Shown: in pieces, positions 35,133 through 43,963 of the stretch
Layout of the letters: every line of letters begins with the position of its first letter
Numbering within the stretch: the stretch's first letter is position 1
Source: Bacteroidota bacterium
Lineage (GTDB): Bacteria; Bacteroidota; Bacteroidia; B-17B0; Aurantibacillaceae
DNA: 64,000 nucleotides
Assembly (NCBI GenBank): GCA_030692515.1
Contig: JAUXZS010000020.1
Coordinates: 62,001 to 126,000 of the forward strand
Direction of reading: 5' to 3'
The notes under the pieces: model-generated
Databases searched by the model: none
The model's input: only the letters and a program-made list of their open reading frames with translations
Told to the model about the DNA's origin: nothing
Translations under genes and position numbers: made by a program

Positions 35133-35984
35133 TTAGAGCTTAATATACTCTTCAAACGAAATACCTTTCATAAACTCAGGAGAGTATATGAATTTGTAAA
35201 TAAGTTCCGACCACTCTCTGTGCGTTTTACTACTATCAAGAATTGTGGATTCGAATGGTTTGCTAAAATGAATTTTAATGGTTTTTCGATTAGCCATAAA
35301 CATTTCATCCGGCAAAAAAAGCATTTCAATATTTGCCTTTATGCCCAAACGCTTGCGCCATTTAGCAAAATTATAAAAGAATTTAGAGTTTTCTCCTTCA
35401 ATAAAAACTGGTTGAATCATTCGTTTATGATCTATTGCTTGAGTCACAAAGCTTTTTCGCCACCTTAAATCGCGAATTAAACCGTTTTGTTTACGAGAAA
35501 CTAAGCCGGAAGGAAAAATCAATACTGCGGTTTCTGACCTAAAAACTTCCTCCATAACCCTTAGAGAACTGGCAGAAGCGGAACCCAATTTATTAACCGC
35601 TACAAATATTTCGCCGTAATTTTTCAAATTCTTTAATACATCATTCACAAAAAAACGTACATCTGGTCTAACTTCACCAACTGCTTTTATTAAAGCCATT
35701 CCATCTAATCCACCTAATGGATGATTGGAGGCTATAGTTACTTTTCCTGTTTTTGGAACAAAATGTGCATTTACCGATTCAACCTCCGCGCCAATTTTTT
35801 TTAAACCCTCTGCATTAAAATCCAAACCTTGTTTATCTCCAAGATGCAGCATTGTTGCATTAATATCGTCTTCGTGCAATTTTTTCTTAAGCCATTTAAT
35901 GGCAAACCTTGGTAACCATCTATATAGTTTATAGGCTTTTTCCTTAAGAATACTTTCTATATCTATAAATTTTTTGGTTTCCAT
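35133..35984 (-). CDS. Lysophospholipid acyltransferase-like protein
   Basis: Homology begins at METKKFIDIESILKEKAYKLY, so the ATG at 35984 is used (283 residues); the track start at 36119 overlaps the neighbouring gene. The acyltransferase block I is ASNHPLGGLDGMAL, a HX5D variant of HX4D. Block III is FPSGLVSRKQNGLIRDL, followed by FVTQAIDHKRMIQPVFIEG. Proteins of this type acylate glycerol-phosphate or amino-acid lipids (COG3176-like); the acceptor is unknown. There is no membrane span. Confidence 0.83.
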   Translation of the reverse strand: METKKFIDIESILKEKAYKLYRWLPRFAIKWLKKKLHEDDINATMLHLGDKQGLDFNAEGLKKIGAEVESVNAHFVPKTGKVTIASNHPLGGLDGMALIKAVGEVRPDVRFFVNDVLKNLKNYGEIFVAVNKLGSASASSLRVMEEVFRSETAVLIFPSGLVSRKQNGLIRDLRWRKSFVTQAIDHKRMIQPVFIEGENSKFFYNFAKWRKRLGIKANIEMLFLPDEMFMANRKTIKIHFSKPFESTILDSSKTHREWSELIYKFIYSPEFMKGISFEEYIKL

Positions 35985-35992
35985 TAGGGTGG

Positions 35993-36000
35993 CAAAGATA
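35993..36000 (-). promoter_or_regulatory. Putative -7 element of the acyltransferase gene
   Basis: TATCTTTG lies eight bases before the ATG at 35984, predicting a leader of about four bases and supporting that start. Confidence 0.42.
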
Positions 36001-36060
36001 AAAAAAATGTCAAGACTGTAACATCCTTTAATACGTTCTAATTTTGATAAATTAATAGCA

Positions 36061-36099
36061 TAAAAAAGGGAGCGTCCTTTAAAGAAGCTCCCTTTTTTT
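36061..36099 (-). terminator. Terminator after the GIN-domain gene
   Basis: A 12-base stem AAAAAAGGGAGC / GCTCCCTTTTTT encloses a 13-base loop. The T-run follows the GIN-domain gene on the minus strand. Confidence 0.85.
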
Positions 36100-36111
36100 A
36101 TAAAATATAAT

Positions 36112-37569
36112 TTAGTCAAATGGAATTAATCTAACACCTACGGTAAAAGGATACAACTCTGGTCCTTTGCCAGATTGGAATAATGGTGTAAGATTGTATT
36201 CTCCAAATGCAGTAAATCCTCTATAACCAATATTTACATGGGCTTTAGCCGAAAACGGGTTAAGATTATAGCTATCTCTTTTTTGTTTTGTAAACTCAAA
36301 ACCATTTTGTTCTAACTTTTGTTTTGTACGCGAAGAAATTAAAAACTCGCCAATTACACCAAATGCCATGTGAAATGATTTATTAGGGTTATTACTAGTA
36401 TTAAACTCTAATAACAATGGCACTTGAATATAAGTATTTCTGAATTTATTTTTTTTGTAATCGTAGTTATTTGTTGTGTCAACTGATGCAAATAATGGCA
36501 AACTATCTGTATTAGGGTTTAAATTAGTGTTGCGATTTAATCCGTAAGAATGATAATCGAAACCAAAACCGGTAACTAACTTTAAATTATTTCTTACAAT
36601 ATTAAGTTGACGTTCAATAATATTAAACTGAAAGTTGTAGCTACGAGAATAATCTAAATCCATATAATTTACGCCTTTTTGCAAAGTGGTACTTCCATTA
36701 GCGCCTAAATAACCATTAATACCCATCGAAAATCCAGCCCAGTGGTAAAACTCTTCGTTAGCGTGTTTGTGTTTAACATCAACAGTATCATAACTAGTTT
36801 CTCCATCTTTGTCCTTATCAATAATGATTATTTTTTTCCCTTTCCACTTATAAACGGTAGAATCTTTACCAGAAGATTTTTCAACTTTATTTTGATCTAA
36901 GGTCTTAGTAATGCTTGCGGCAGGACTAGCCTCGGCACTAATATCTTTTGCATCACCTTTAATTTTAATATTACTGGCTCCGCTAGCATTGGCTATAAGT
37001 TTTTCATTAACATAAATTTTCGCTGAAGAAGCCCCAGTAGTTGAAACGTTCACTTTATCGGCACTTAAGTCGTAGGATTTTAAAGTTGATGCCCCTGAAA
37101 GTTCGGCAAATAAATTTGGCGAGCTACCCATTAATTTGAGGTTACTTGCCCCGCTTTGTATTGATTTTATTGATTGACATTCTAATTTAGCCGAAACCTC
37201 AGACGAGCCCGATAAACTAAAATTGATAGAATCGCATTTTACAATGTTGCTTGTTTTAAATGTGGAAGCCCCGCTGCTTTGAACATCAATTAAGTTGCTG
37301 TTTTTAACATAAACATAAACCGGTGAGCTAAAGTGCCCCTTATTATTTACAATTAAAGTTGAATTTTCGAATTTTGTTTCAACATTATCAATTTCCTTAG
37401 CTGCGGCACTTACTTGTACATCTAAGGTATCTGAGCTAGTATAAATTACATTTACCGAACCGTGCGTTTCTACTTTATTAAATGGACTTGCCGGCCTAGT
37501 TTGAATTTGCTGAGCTTTAATAGAAATTACCGTGGTAATAAGGGCTATTGATAAAAATTTAGTATTCAT
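36112..37569 (-). CDS. GIN-domain (DUF2807) protein with outer-membrane barrel
   Basis: The 485-residue protein has a signal peptide (MNTKFLSIALITTVISIKAQ) and a head GIN/DUF2807 beta helix at residues about 28-215 with Ser/Gly/Ala-rich repeats (SGASTFKTSN, SGASTLKSYD, TGASSAKIY, SGASNIKI). A charged linker (KWKGKKIIIIDKDKDGE) follows, then a C-terminal 210-residue beta-barrel ending in an aromatic-free RLIPFD. GIN domains are called putative autotransporter heads but their ligand is unknown. The head-plus-barrel arrangement suggests a surface-exposed outer-membrane protein. Confidence 0.85.
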   Translation of the reverse strand: MNTKFLSIALITTVISIKAQQIQTRPASPFNKVETHGSVNVIYTSSDTLDVQVSAAAKEIDNVETKFENSTLIVNNKGHFSSPVYVYVKNSNLIDVQSSGASTFKTSNIVKCDSINFSLSGSSEVSAKLECQSIKSIQSGASNLKLMGSSPNLFAELSGASTLKSYDLSADKVNVSTTGASSAKIYVNEKLIANASGASNIKIKGDAKDISAEASPAASITKTLDQNKVEKSSGKDSTVYKWKGKKIIIIDKDKDGETSYDTVDVKHKHANEEFYHWAGFSMGINGYLGANGSTTLQKGVNYMDLDYSRSYNFQFNIIERQLNIVRNNLKLVTGFGFDYHSYGLNRNTNLNPNTDSLPLFASVDTTNNYDYKKNKFRNTYIQVPLLLEFNTSNNPNKSFHMAFGVIGEFLISSRTKQKLEQNGFEFTKQKRDSYNLNPFSAKAHVNIGYRGFTAFGEYNLTPLFQSGKGPELYPFTVGVRLIPFD

Positions 37570-37788
37570 AGTTTTGTTTTTTTTATTTATAATATTTTAA
37601 TTTAAAGCGCTTTTGTGTTATTTAAGAGTAAGACGCAGAGCTTATTAAAAAGTTACAGCTTAATAAAAATAAATTTGAAGAGTATTATTTAAAAAGTGAT
37701 TTTTGCCTTTTGTTTGGGCAGATACAATAAACTATTGTTTTTTGGGTATCTCCCTATTTATCTACAGAATTAATTAAGAATTGAACAA

Positions 37789-37796
37789 TATCTTTG
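37789..37796 (+). promoter_or_regulatory. Putative -7 element of the Omp85-like gene
   Basis: TATCTTTG lies 22 bases before the ATG at 37819; no -33 match is seen. Confidence 0.4.
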
Positions 37797-37818
37797 AGAA
37801 ATAAAGAACTTAAATAAT

Positions 37819-39219
37819 ATGCCACTAAAATTTCCACTTCTATTAACATTTGCAATAAGTTCATTTTTAGTAAATGCTCAAAACAAAGACACCATTTCGT
37901 TTATACAATCAAAACGAATGTCGGAAGCAGACTTGGCAAAAAAACGTGAAGGAACTTTTATAACAGGAATTCCAGACTTTTCATCTGACCCTGTAACTGG
38001 GTTTGGATTTGGGGCTAGGACAAATATTTATTGGAACGGAGAGCGTACAAATCCGTTTTTTGCTTATACACCCTACCTCGCTAAACTTAAAGCTAACGCG
38101 GCTTATTATACATCAAATGCAAGAGAAATTATTTTATCTCTTGATGTGCCATATTATAAAGGAACCCGCTGGCGCTTCAAAGTTGATTTTAAAGCTCAAC
38201 AAAATCCATCTAACTTATATTTTGGCTCAGCAGAATCTACACTCGGAGAATTAAGACTACCATCAACACCAAATGGTGGACAAACTTATTCAACATACGA
38301 ATCCTTTGACAAAGCAAGAAAAACCTTACGCCCAGGCGGACCTGGCGAAGAAAGTTTTGTAACCGATGCTTTATCTAACAGATTTCGAGAAACCGAATAT
38401 ATGCTAAACCTAAAAGCCGATTATGCACTTGGGAAAAAAGGAATTTGGAGAGTTATGAGTGGCTACGAAATTCAACATTTGAGCTACAAAACGTTCGAAG
38501 GGACAGAGGCCGAAGCTATAGACCCAAACACAGGACAAGAAATTAAAGCGCCAAACGGAACTTCGTTACTCAGAAGAGATTTTCAACAAGGATTAATTTC
38601 AGGGCTTGATGGAGGTTTGGTTTCACTTATACAAGGTGCGCTAATATTTGACACAAGAGATTTTGAACCTGACCCAACTCGCGGATATTATTTTGAAATT
38701 GCAAATGAATTTTCAAATCCAATTATTGGTTCTCAATTCGATTTCAATAAATTTTTCATACAAGGACGAGTTTATAAAAAAATACCAATCGGACCACGAA
38801 CTGTTTTTGGTGCGCGTGTTGGAGCAGGAAATATTTTCGGGAATAATGCGCCATTCTTTGAGTTTCAAGACCAATGGAGTCCGGATGGCAGTATAAATTC
38901 GTTGGGCGGGAAACAATCGCTTCGTGGACATAGAGCAAACCGATTTTTAGCGCGTTCTTTAGCATTTGCAAACGTTGAGTTACGGATTAGACTTGCAGAA
39001 ATAAAATTAAAAAAGCAACGCTTTGCATTTGGCATTGCACCATTTTTTGACGCAGGGACGGTTAGGGACAAATGGCAAGATTTAAATTTTTCAAACGTTA
39101 AAACTTCTTATGGTGGTGGGTTGCGAATTGCGTGGAATCAATCCACAATTATTTCGTTTGACTACGGTGTCTCAAAAGAGGACAAATTATTTTATTTTGG
39201 CATTGGACAAGCATTTTAA
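37819..39219 (+). CDS. Omp85/BamA-TamA-like outer-membrane barrel without POTRA domains
   Basis: The 466-residue protein has a signal peptide (ending VNAQ) and a 16-strand-type surface-antigen barrel. GALIFDTRDFEPDPTRGYYFEI and the Omp85 loop motif SLRGHRANRF (about residues 370-380) are diagnostic, and the last residue is Phe, as in outer-membrane barrels. There is almost no N-terminal periplasmic part, so POTRA domains are missing. It is probably a Bacteroidota D15-like barrel rather than the essential BamA. Codon choice looks a little less AT-rich than its neighbours, and REP-like palindromes follow it. Confidence 0.87.
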   Translation: MPLKFPLLLTFAISSFLVNAQNKDTISFIQSKRMSEADLAKKREGTFITGIPDFSSDPVTGFGFGARTNIYWNGERTNPFFAYTPYLAKLKANAAYYTSNAREIILSLDVPYYKGTRWRFKVDFKAQQNPSNLYFGSAESTLGELRLPSTPNGGQTYSTYESFDKARKTLRPGGPGEESFVTDALSNRFRETEYMLNLKADYALGKKGIWRVMSGYEIQHLSYKTFEGTEAEAIDPNTGQEIKAPNGTSLLRRDFQQGLISGLDGGLVSLIQGALIFDTRDFEPDPTRGYYFEIANEFSNPIIGSQFDFNKFFIQGRVYKKIPIGPRTVFGARVGAGNIFGNNAPFFEFQDQWSPDGSINSLGGKQSLRGHRANRFLARSLAFANVELRIRLAEIKLKKQRFAFGIAPFFDAGTVRDKWQDLNFSNVKTSYGGGLRIAWNQSTIISFDYGVSKEDKLFYFGIGQAF

Positions 39220-39291
39220 ACACCAATAAACCTAAAGAGATATATAGAAAAACACGTGATTATAAGACACTCTCCATACATGCTCCCTAGC

Positions 39292-39397
39292 TCCGCAGGA
39301 TTTGTAATCCTACGGAATAACTATTAAACAATCGTATTTACACTACTTTTCGTAGCGATAATTTTAAAATAATGTCGTGCAGGATTTCAAATCCTGC
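39292..39397. repeat. Pair of REP-like palindromes
   Basis: The first palindrome, 39292-39316, has 11-base arms TCCGCAGGATT / AATCCTACGGA with one mismatch and a three-base centre. The second, 39379-39397, has perfect nine-base arms GCAGGATTT / AAATCCTGC around a single C. Both contain AGGATT/AATCCT, as in repetitive extragenic palindromes mobilised by REP-associated transposases. No such transposase is in the window. Confidence 0.75.
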
Positions 39398-39480
39398 GAA
39401 GCGTGGTCTTTACCTTAGCCGTTATAAAGCAACAGGCAAATGAAGTATAGAATTCCCAAAGACCTAACATGGATATTTAT

Positions 39481-39520
39481 AAAAACAAAAAAGCCATTCT
39501 CTGTTTGAGAATGGCTCCTT
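39481..39520 (-). terminator. Terminator after the second glycine-rich cargo gene
   Basis: A 10-base stem AGCCATTCTC / GAGAATGGCT with loop TGTTT is followed on the minus strand by six T, G and five T. A short T-run on the plus side could also make it work in the other direction. Confidence 0.88.
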
Positions 39521-39537
39521 TTTATTAAACTTAATTA

Positions 39538-41352
39538 TTATTGTTTTACAACTTTAATAATATCAGGTTTATTATTGCTTATTACTTTAATATAGTAAAT
39601 ACCATTTGATAAGTTTGATATATCAACATTTACTTTATCTGAAGATGAAGTTGTGGTTAAAACAATTCTACCTGTAATATCAATTACACTAATCTCTTTG
39701 GTAAATCCGTTAACCAATTCAATAGTAATATTACCATTGCTTGGGCTAGGGTAAACATTAATTGCTGACGGTTGATTATTGGCTACTGATAGTAAGCCTG
39801 TACATAACGAAACAACGATAGAATTTGTTGCCGTATTAGAACAACCAGTTACCGTACTTGTATATGCATAATTTTGCACAAAAGTGCCTGCTACTGCGCC
39901 GGGTGTAAATATATTACCCGATACATTACTACCTGTAATTACGCCACCCACTGGGCTAACTGTTAAAGCAACAGTCGAAGAATTAATACAACTTAAAGAT
40001 TGAGTAGCACTAATTGAAACGCTTGGTAAAGCATTAACAGTAATATTTTGAACTGCTTGCGAACTACAACCAGTAACAGAAGAAGTACCAATAACCGTAT
40101 ATGTTACACTAGTAGTTGGAGTTGGAGCAATTGTTGAAGTAGTTGCGCCTGTATTCCACGTATAAGTACTAGCGCCATTAGCAGTTAAATTAACTGACGT
40201 ACCTTCACAAACTACATTTGTACCAGTAATTGAAATTGTGGGTAAAGCATTTACTGTAACAGTAATTGCAGTACGCGGACCTTCTGCACATGAATTTGTA
40301 GAAGCAGCATAATAAGTGTAGTTACCAGAACTTAAGACAGGGGTTACATAATTTTGACCTGTTGCTAAACTAATAGTTGAAGACGAAGTTGCGTACCAAT
40401 TTACAGTACCTGTGCCTACAACATTTAACGAAGCTGTAGTGTTAGCGCAAATATTTTGAGTTGAAGTAGTTTGTGTAGGTGCTGCTGCAAGGGCACAACC
40501 AGACCAATTTATAATTATCTGACCATTACCTGTTTTAAAACCTTGAGTATGCGTTACATTAGTAGCACCTGCATTTGCAAAATTGCTACCACCACCGCCT
40601 GAACCGCCGCGCCAAAGAGAACCACCACCAGTACCACTAGCTCCTATAAGTCCGCCACCATCGCCGCCATTTGGCCCATTTGCAGAGGCTGATTGGTTAT
40701 TTGCAACACATGTTCCACCAATTCCAGCTAAAGCTTGTACGCCTGCTGTACCATTACCGCCACCAGTAAATCCAAAGGCACCAAGAGCACCACCAGCACT
40801 TTGTGTGCCGCCGCCGCCGCCTGCACCATCATAGCCGCCGCCACCGCCGCCGCCGTACCAACCACCACCACCTGCACCACCACCACCTGGCCCGCAAGCT
40901 CCAACTCGAGCACCTCCAGCTCCGCCACCGCCACCAGCAACAACTAAAGCAAGAGTAGCATTATAGGTGTAAGGAGATCTGAAAATATCGCTAGCGCCAC
41001 CGCCACCGCCGCCAGTTGCTGTAACACAATCTGCGGCAGGTGTTGTACCACCTCCATTAAAACCACCAGTTGCTGTAACAGAACCACCGCCACCAACTCT
41101 TACTTGTAATACTTCACCAGGCGTAACTGTTAGTGTTGCTAAAACGCGCCCACCTAAACCACCTACACCATTATTAAGAGTGTTGGCATTACCTTGAGCA
41201 CCAGAGGCATCAACGGTAATAGATGTTACGCCAACAGGAACAGTAAAATTCTGCACGGCTCCTGTATAATTAAAAGTTTGTGTTTGAGCATTTATAGTAA
41301 TGCTTGCAGACAAACTTATTAAAGTAAAAATTTTTAATAGATTTTTTTTCAT
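39538..41352 (-). CDS. Glycine-rich secreted protein with Por-type T9SS tail
   Basis: The 604-residue protein has a signal peptide ending INAQ, the same FNYTGAVQNFTVPVGVTSI opening as the 19696-21576 protein, and a glycine-rich region (residues about 60-280) dense in GGGG. Ig-like modules with the recurring phrase WNTGATTSTIAPTP follow. The type A T9SS tail reads INVYPSPSNGNITIEL, VIDITGRIV, ISNLSNGIYYIKV. It is a T9SS surface cargo; the Gly-rich region is a likely extended matrix or adhesive part by inference. The two paralogues differ in that only the first has a clear HYR domain. Confidence 0.9.
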   Translation of the reverse strand: MKKNLLKIFTLISLSASITINAQTQTFNYTGAVQNFTVPVGVTSITVDASGAQGNANTLNNGVGGLGGRVLATLTVTPGEVLQVRVGGGGSVTATGGFNGGGTTPAADCVTATGGGGGGASDIFRSPYTYNATLALVVAGGGGGAGGARVGACGPGGGGAGGGGWYGGGGGGGYDGAGGGGGTQSAGGALGAFGFTGGGNGTAGVQALAGIGGTCVANNQSASANGPNGGDGGGLIGASGTGGGSLWRGGSGGGGSNFANAGATNVTHTQGFKTGNGQIIINWSGCALAAAPTQTTSTQNICANTTASLNVVGTGTVNWYATSSSTISLATGQNYVTPVLSSGNYTYYAASTNSCAEGPRTAITVTVNALPTISITGTNVVCEGTSVNLTANGASTYTWNTGATTSTIAPTPTTSVTYTVIGTSSVTGCSSQAVQNITVNALPSVSISATQSLSCINSSTVALTVSPVGGVITGSNVSGNIFTPGAVAGTFVQNYAYTSTVTGCSNTATNSIVVSLCTGLLSVANNQPSAINVYPSPSNGNITIELVNGFTKEISVIDITGRIVLTTTSSSDKVNVDISNLSNGIYYIKVISNNKPDIIKVVKQ

Positions 41353-41495
41353 AATTTATTCTTTTTAGTTATTATTATTAGTGGCAAGATAATAAAATTT
41401 AAAATAATTTATGAAAATTAAGTTCTCTTTTTTGCCAACATAAAAACACACCTTGTTCCGCAAAGTGATAACTTGGAGAAGGGAAATTTACTAGA

Positions 41496-42752
41496 TTAAC
41501 GCTTTTCTACGCTAAAAGCATTAAAAGAAAGGGAGTAATTGTTATTTTGAGTTTCTTCACCATCAATAGACTTAAGGCCAAGTTTATTAATTCCTTGAGC
41601 TAATTTTACGGCACGTTGCCATAAACTCTTTTTCTTCGGAGAAGATGCTATAATATCATCTTCCTCATATTGCTCAACAATTAAATAGTTTTGTTTTGAA
41701 TATTTGCTTTGGTTAAAATCAGCAAGTGCCGGTGTTTCTTTGCCGGTATCATTTAACTTAGAATTTGCTAAAGCCAATTTTGATTCATTAACTAAAGCAT
41801 TATTTTGAATAGTATCTATTGCATCCACAATTTTATTTATAGCAACTGAGTTTGTTAATGGTTCTTTTAACTCCCTTATATGTTTATTTTTATTAAATGA
41901 ATTTGTATTATTATCGGTTTTCTTAGCTATAAATGTTGATTTTTCGATTGCATTATTACTTAAACCTCCAACTGAATCAATAGGCGCAACCACTTGATTA
42001 GTAATGCTTTTTGACGTTTCGTTAAAGTTATTGTTAGCCATTTCATGTGAGACTTGCGGCTTTGAAAAATAAAAATTATAAACAACAGCTAAACCAACTA
42101 ATAATAAAATAGCTGCTGCTATTGATGAAACTAGTCTAAAACTAAATAAAGCAATAACTTTTGTTTCTTTTTTTAACTCGTCTTTATTGGGGTATTGAAT
42201 TGAATAATTAGCTTCTAATTTTGTTTTATTAAATAAATTAACTTCTTGTTGGAGGATGGAACTAGATTTTAATTCTGTTTCGAATTGTAATTTTTCGGAA
42301 GGACTTAATTGGTTTTCTATGAAGGATAAAGTTGGATTGTTTAAAATTAAATCGTCTTCTGTTCTTAAAAACTCAGCTTTTGTAACAAAAGTAATTGAAG
42401 GCTCTTGCTGTAGGATGGTTTTTTTATACTCAGTTAATTGAGAAGCTAATTCCCTATCTTTTAATATTTTAGATTCAAATAACTTTCTTTGTACTTCAGG
42501 TAAATTATTTTCTAAATAGTTGATTATTTCTTCATCTTCAATAAAAGCATCAGTTTTTTTTAATTCATTTTTAAAATCAACTTTAATAGATTCATTAGCA
42601 AATGACGGGAAATTTAAATCATTCAAATCAATCTCTAATTGAGGATTAACCAAAATAAAAGCTTTTAATTGAGCAAAGTCATCTTTACTTAAATTACCAT
42701 CTAGGTAATCTATTAAAAACGCTTCGTAATTATGTAAATTAATTTTGCTCAT
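41496..42752 (-). CDS. Probable anti-sigma factor, single membrane span
   Basis: The 418-residue protein has a cytoplasmic N-terminal part of about 205 residues with repeated acidic helical segments (FLIDYLDGNLSKDDF, IINYLENNLPEVQRKLFE, LSFIENQLSPSEKLQFE) that resemble anti-sigma zinc-less domains. One membrane helix (SSIAAAILLLVGLAVVYNFYF) and a low-complexity periplasmic tail follow. The start overlaps the ECF sigma stop by one base (TAATG), so they form a coupled pair. Binding to the sigma factor is inferred from this context. Confidence 0.83.
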   Translation of the reverse strand: MSKINLHNYEAFLIDYLDGNLSKDDFAQLKAFILVNPQLEIDLNDLNFPSFANESIKVDFKNELKKTDAFIEDEEIINYLENNLPEVQRKLFESKILKDRELASQLTEYKKTILQQEPSITFVTKAEFLRTEDDLILNNPTLSFIENQLSPSEKLQFETELKSSSILQQEVNLFNKTKLEANYSIQYPNKDELKKETKVIALFSFRLVSSIAAAILLLVGLAVVYNFYFSKPQVSHEMANNNFNETSKSITNQVVAPIDSVGGLSNNAIEKSTFIAKKTDNNTNSFNKNKHIRELKEPLTNSVAINKIVDAIDTIQNNALVNESKLALANSKLNDTGKETPALADFNQSKYSKQNYLIVEQYEEDDIIASSPKKKSLWQRAVKLAQGINKLGLKSIDGEETQNNNYSLSFNAFSVEKR

Positions 42753-43237
42753 TAAATAACTGCTTCTACTTTGCCTATATAATTCTTTAAAAATGTTCTT
42801 GCCCTAAAAATATAAACCTTTACTTGACTCTCTTTTAATTGGGTAATCTCCCCTATCTCGGCATAATCATAGCCTTCATAATCGCGCAATAATAAAACTG
42901 TTTTTTGAATTTCGGGTAATTGCTCTAATCCTTGATTAAGGATTTCTTTTAAATCGCTATACTGGCTATTATGGCTATGTTGATTATAATCAACCTCATT
43001 CATCCTTGCACTTTTCGAATTTTTGCGCGTATAATCTATTAACGTGTGGTATGCCGTAGTAAATAAATAAGTTTTAGCTTTCGCACCATCAATGTTTTCT
43101 ATCTTGCGCCACATCTTTTCAAACGAATCTTGCACAATATCTTTGGCAATATCTTTATCGCGAATTTGCTTTAACACAAAACGATAAACGCCATCGGCAT
43201 GAGCATCTACACATTGATTATATTCGGTTAAATTCAA
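42752..43237 (-). CDS. ECF-type RNA polymerase sigma factor, TTG start
   Basis: The 161-residue protein has sigma region 2 (DIAKDIVQDSFEKMWRKIE, residues about 29-47) and region 4 (LPEIQKTVLLLRDYEGYDYAEIGEI). The only start compatible with a full region 2 is TTG at 43237: no ATG or GTG lies between it and the upstream in-frame stop, and the first ATG inside falls after part of region 2. A TAACTTTG core lies 31 bases upstream. Its regulon is unknown. Confidence 0.92.
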   Translation of the reverse strand: MNLTEYNQCVDAHADGVYRFVLKQIRDKDIAKDIVQDSFEKMWRKIENIDGAKAKTYLFTTAYHTLIDYTRKNSKSARMNEVDYNQHSHNSQYSDLKEILNQGLEQLPEIQKTVLLLRDYEGYDYAEIGEITQLKESQVKVYIFRARTFLKNYIGKVEAVI

Positions 43238-43268
43238 ATTGTTTAAAAGTAAGACGTATAATACTCCG

Positions 43269-43276
43269 CAAAGTTA
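43269..43276 (-). promoter_or_regulatory. Putative -7 element of the ECF sigma/anti-sigma operon
   Basis: TAACTTTG on the minus strand predicts a leader of about 27 bases before the TTG start. It resembles the housekeeping core, so autoregulation is not evident. Confidence 0.42.
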
Positions 43277-43315
43277 CAAGAAGAAATTAATTTTAATTAA
43301 CTAAAAATCAAATGA

Positions 43316-43963
43316 TTACACTTCAAAGAAGGAGATTACGTTTGTAGTGGTTAAGTATTGGGTAAAGTTAGCATGGGCGGTATCGGCCCCTCTTATTTCG
43401 TATTCAATTTTTAGGCTTTCGTTTATTTTTGTTTGCTTAACAATTTCAAATTTTAATTTGAATACTTTCATGTTTTTTTCTATTTCCCTTTTTAAATCAA
43501 GATTATTATCTATACTAATTTTATAAATTTTTTCTTGATTATACCTATCTATAAATTTTTGAACCCCAGTAAATCCCAATAAAATAACGAGGGTTATCAA
43601 AGTTACTAAAATTGCAAATTCATATTGAGCAATACCACAAGCCATTCCAATTGCGGCACTAATCCAAATTAAGGAAGCCGTCGTCATACCTCTTACACTC
43701 GCACCCTCTCTAAAAATGGCGCCGGCTCCTAAAAAACCAACCCCTGTTACAATATTAGAAGCTATACGGGCCGGTTCATTATCTTTTCCTAAAATAAAAG
43801 ATAAGATCGTAAATAAGGTTGAACCCAAAGTAATTAAAATAATAGTTCTAAAACCAATGTTACGTCCTTTATACTCGCGCTCGGCACCAATTAATGCGCC
43901 TAACACTAGTGATACTCCAAGTTTTACAGAGTTTTCTGATATAAAATCGTAGTCAAAATTCAT
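43316..43963 (-). CDS. MgtC/SapB family membrane protein
   Basis: The 215-residue protein has four to five N-terminal helices with the family pattern LGALIGAEREYKGRNIGFRT, IVTGVGFLGAGAIFREG and SVRGMTTASLIWISAAIGMACG, then a cytoplasmic ACT-like domain from about residue 140. MgtC proteins affect magnesium and phosphate homeostasis and inhibit ATP synthase in some pathogens; here the role is unknown. The ATG follows the kmo stop directly. Confidence 0.9.
   Translation of the reverse strand: MNFDYDFISENSVKLGVSLVLGALIGAEREYKGRNIGFRTIILITLGSTLFTILSFILGKDNEPARIASNIVTGVGFLGAGAIFREGASVRGMTTASLIWISAAIGMACGIAQYEFAILVTLITLVILLGFTGVQKFIDRYNQEKIYKISIDNNLDLKREIEKNMKVFKLKFEIVKQTKINESLKIEYEIRGADTAHANFTQYLTTTNVISFFEV

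Larger units (their letters stand above)
39220..39537. other. Intergenic region with palindromic repeats, no gene
   Basis: No convincing ORF occurs in these 318 bases. They hold two related GGATT-type palindromes (39292-39397) and a terminator next to the following gene. The rest is unassigned AT-rich sequence. Confidence 0.7.

Noticed and set aside
35985-36119. N-terminal extension of the acyltransferase ORF
   Set aside because: It overlaps the end of the GIN-domain gene and the terminator; a TATCTTTG core eight bases before the ATG at 35984 supports the shorter form.
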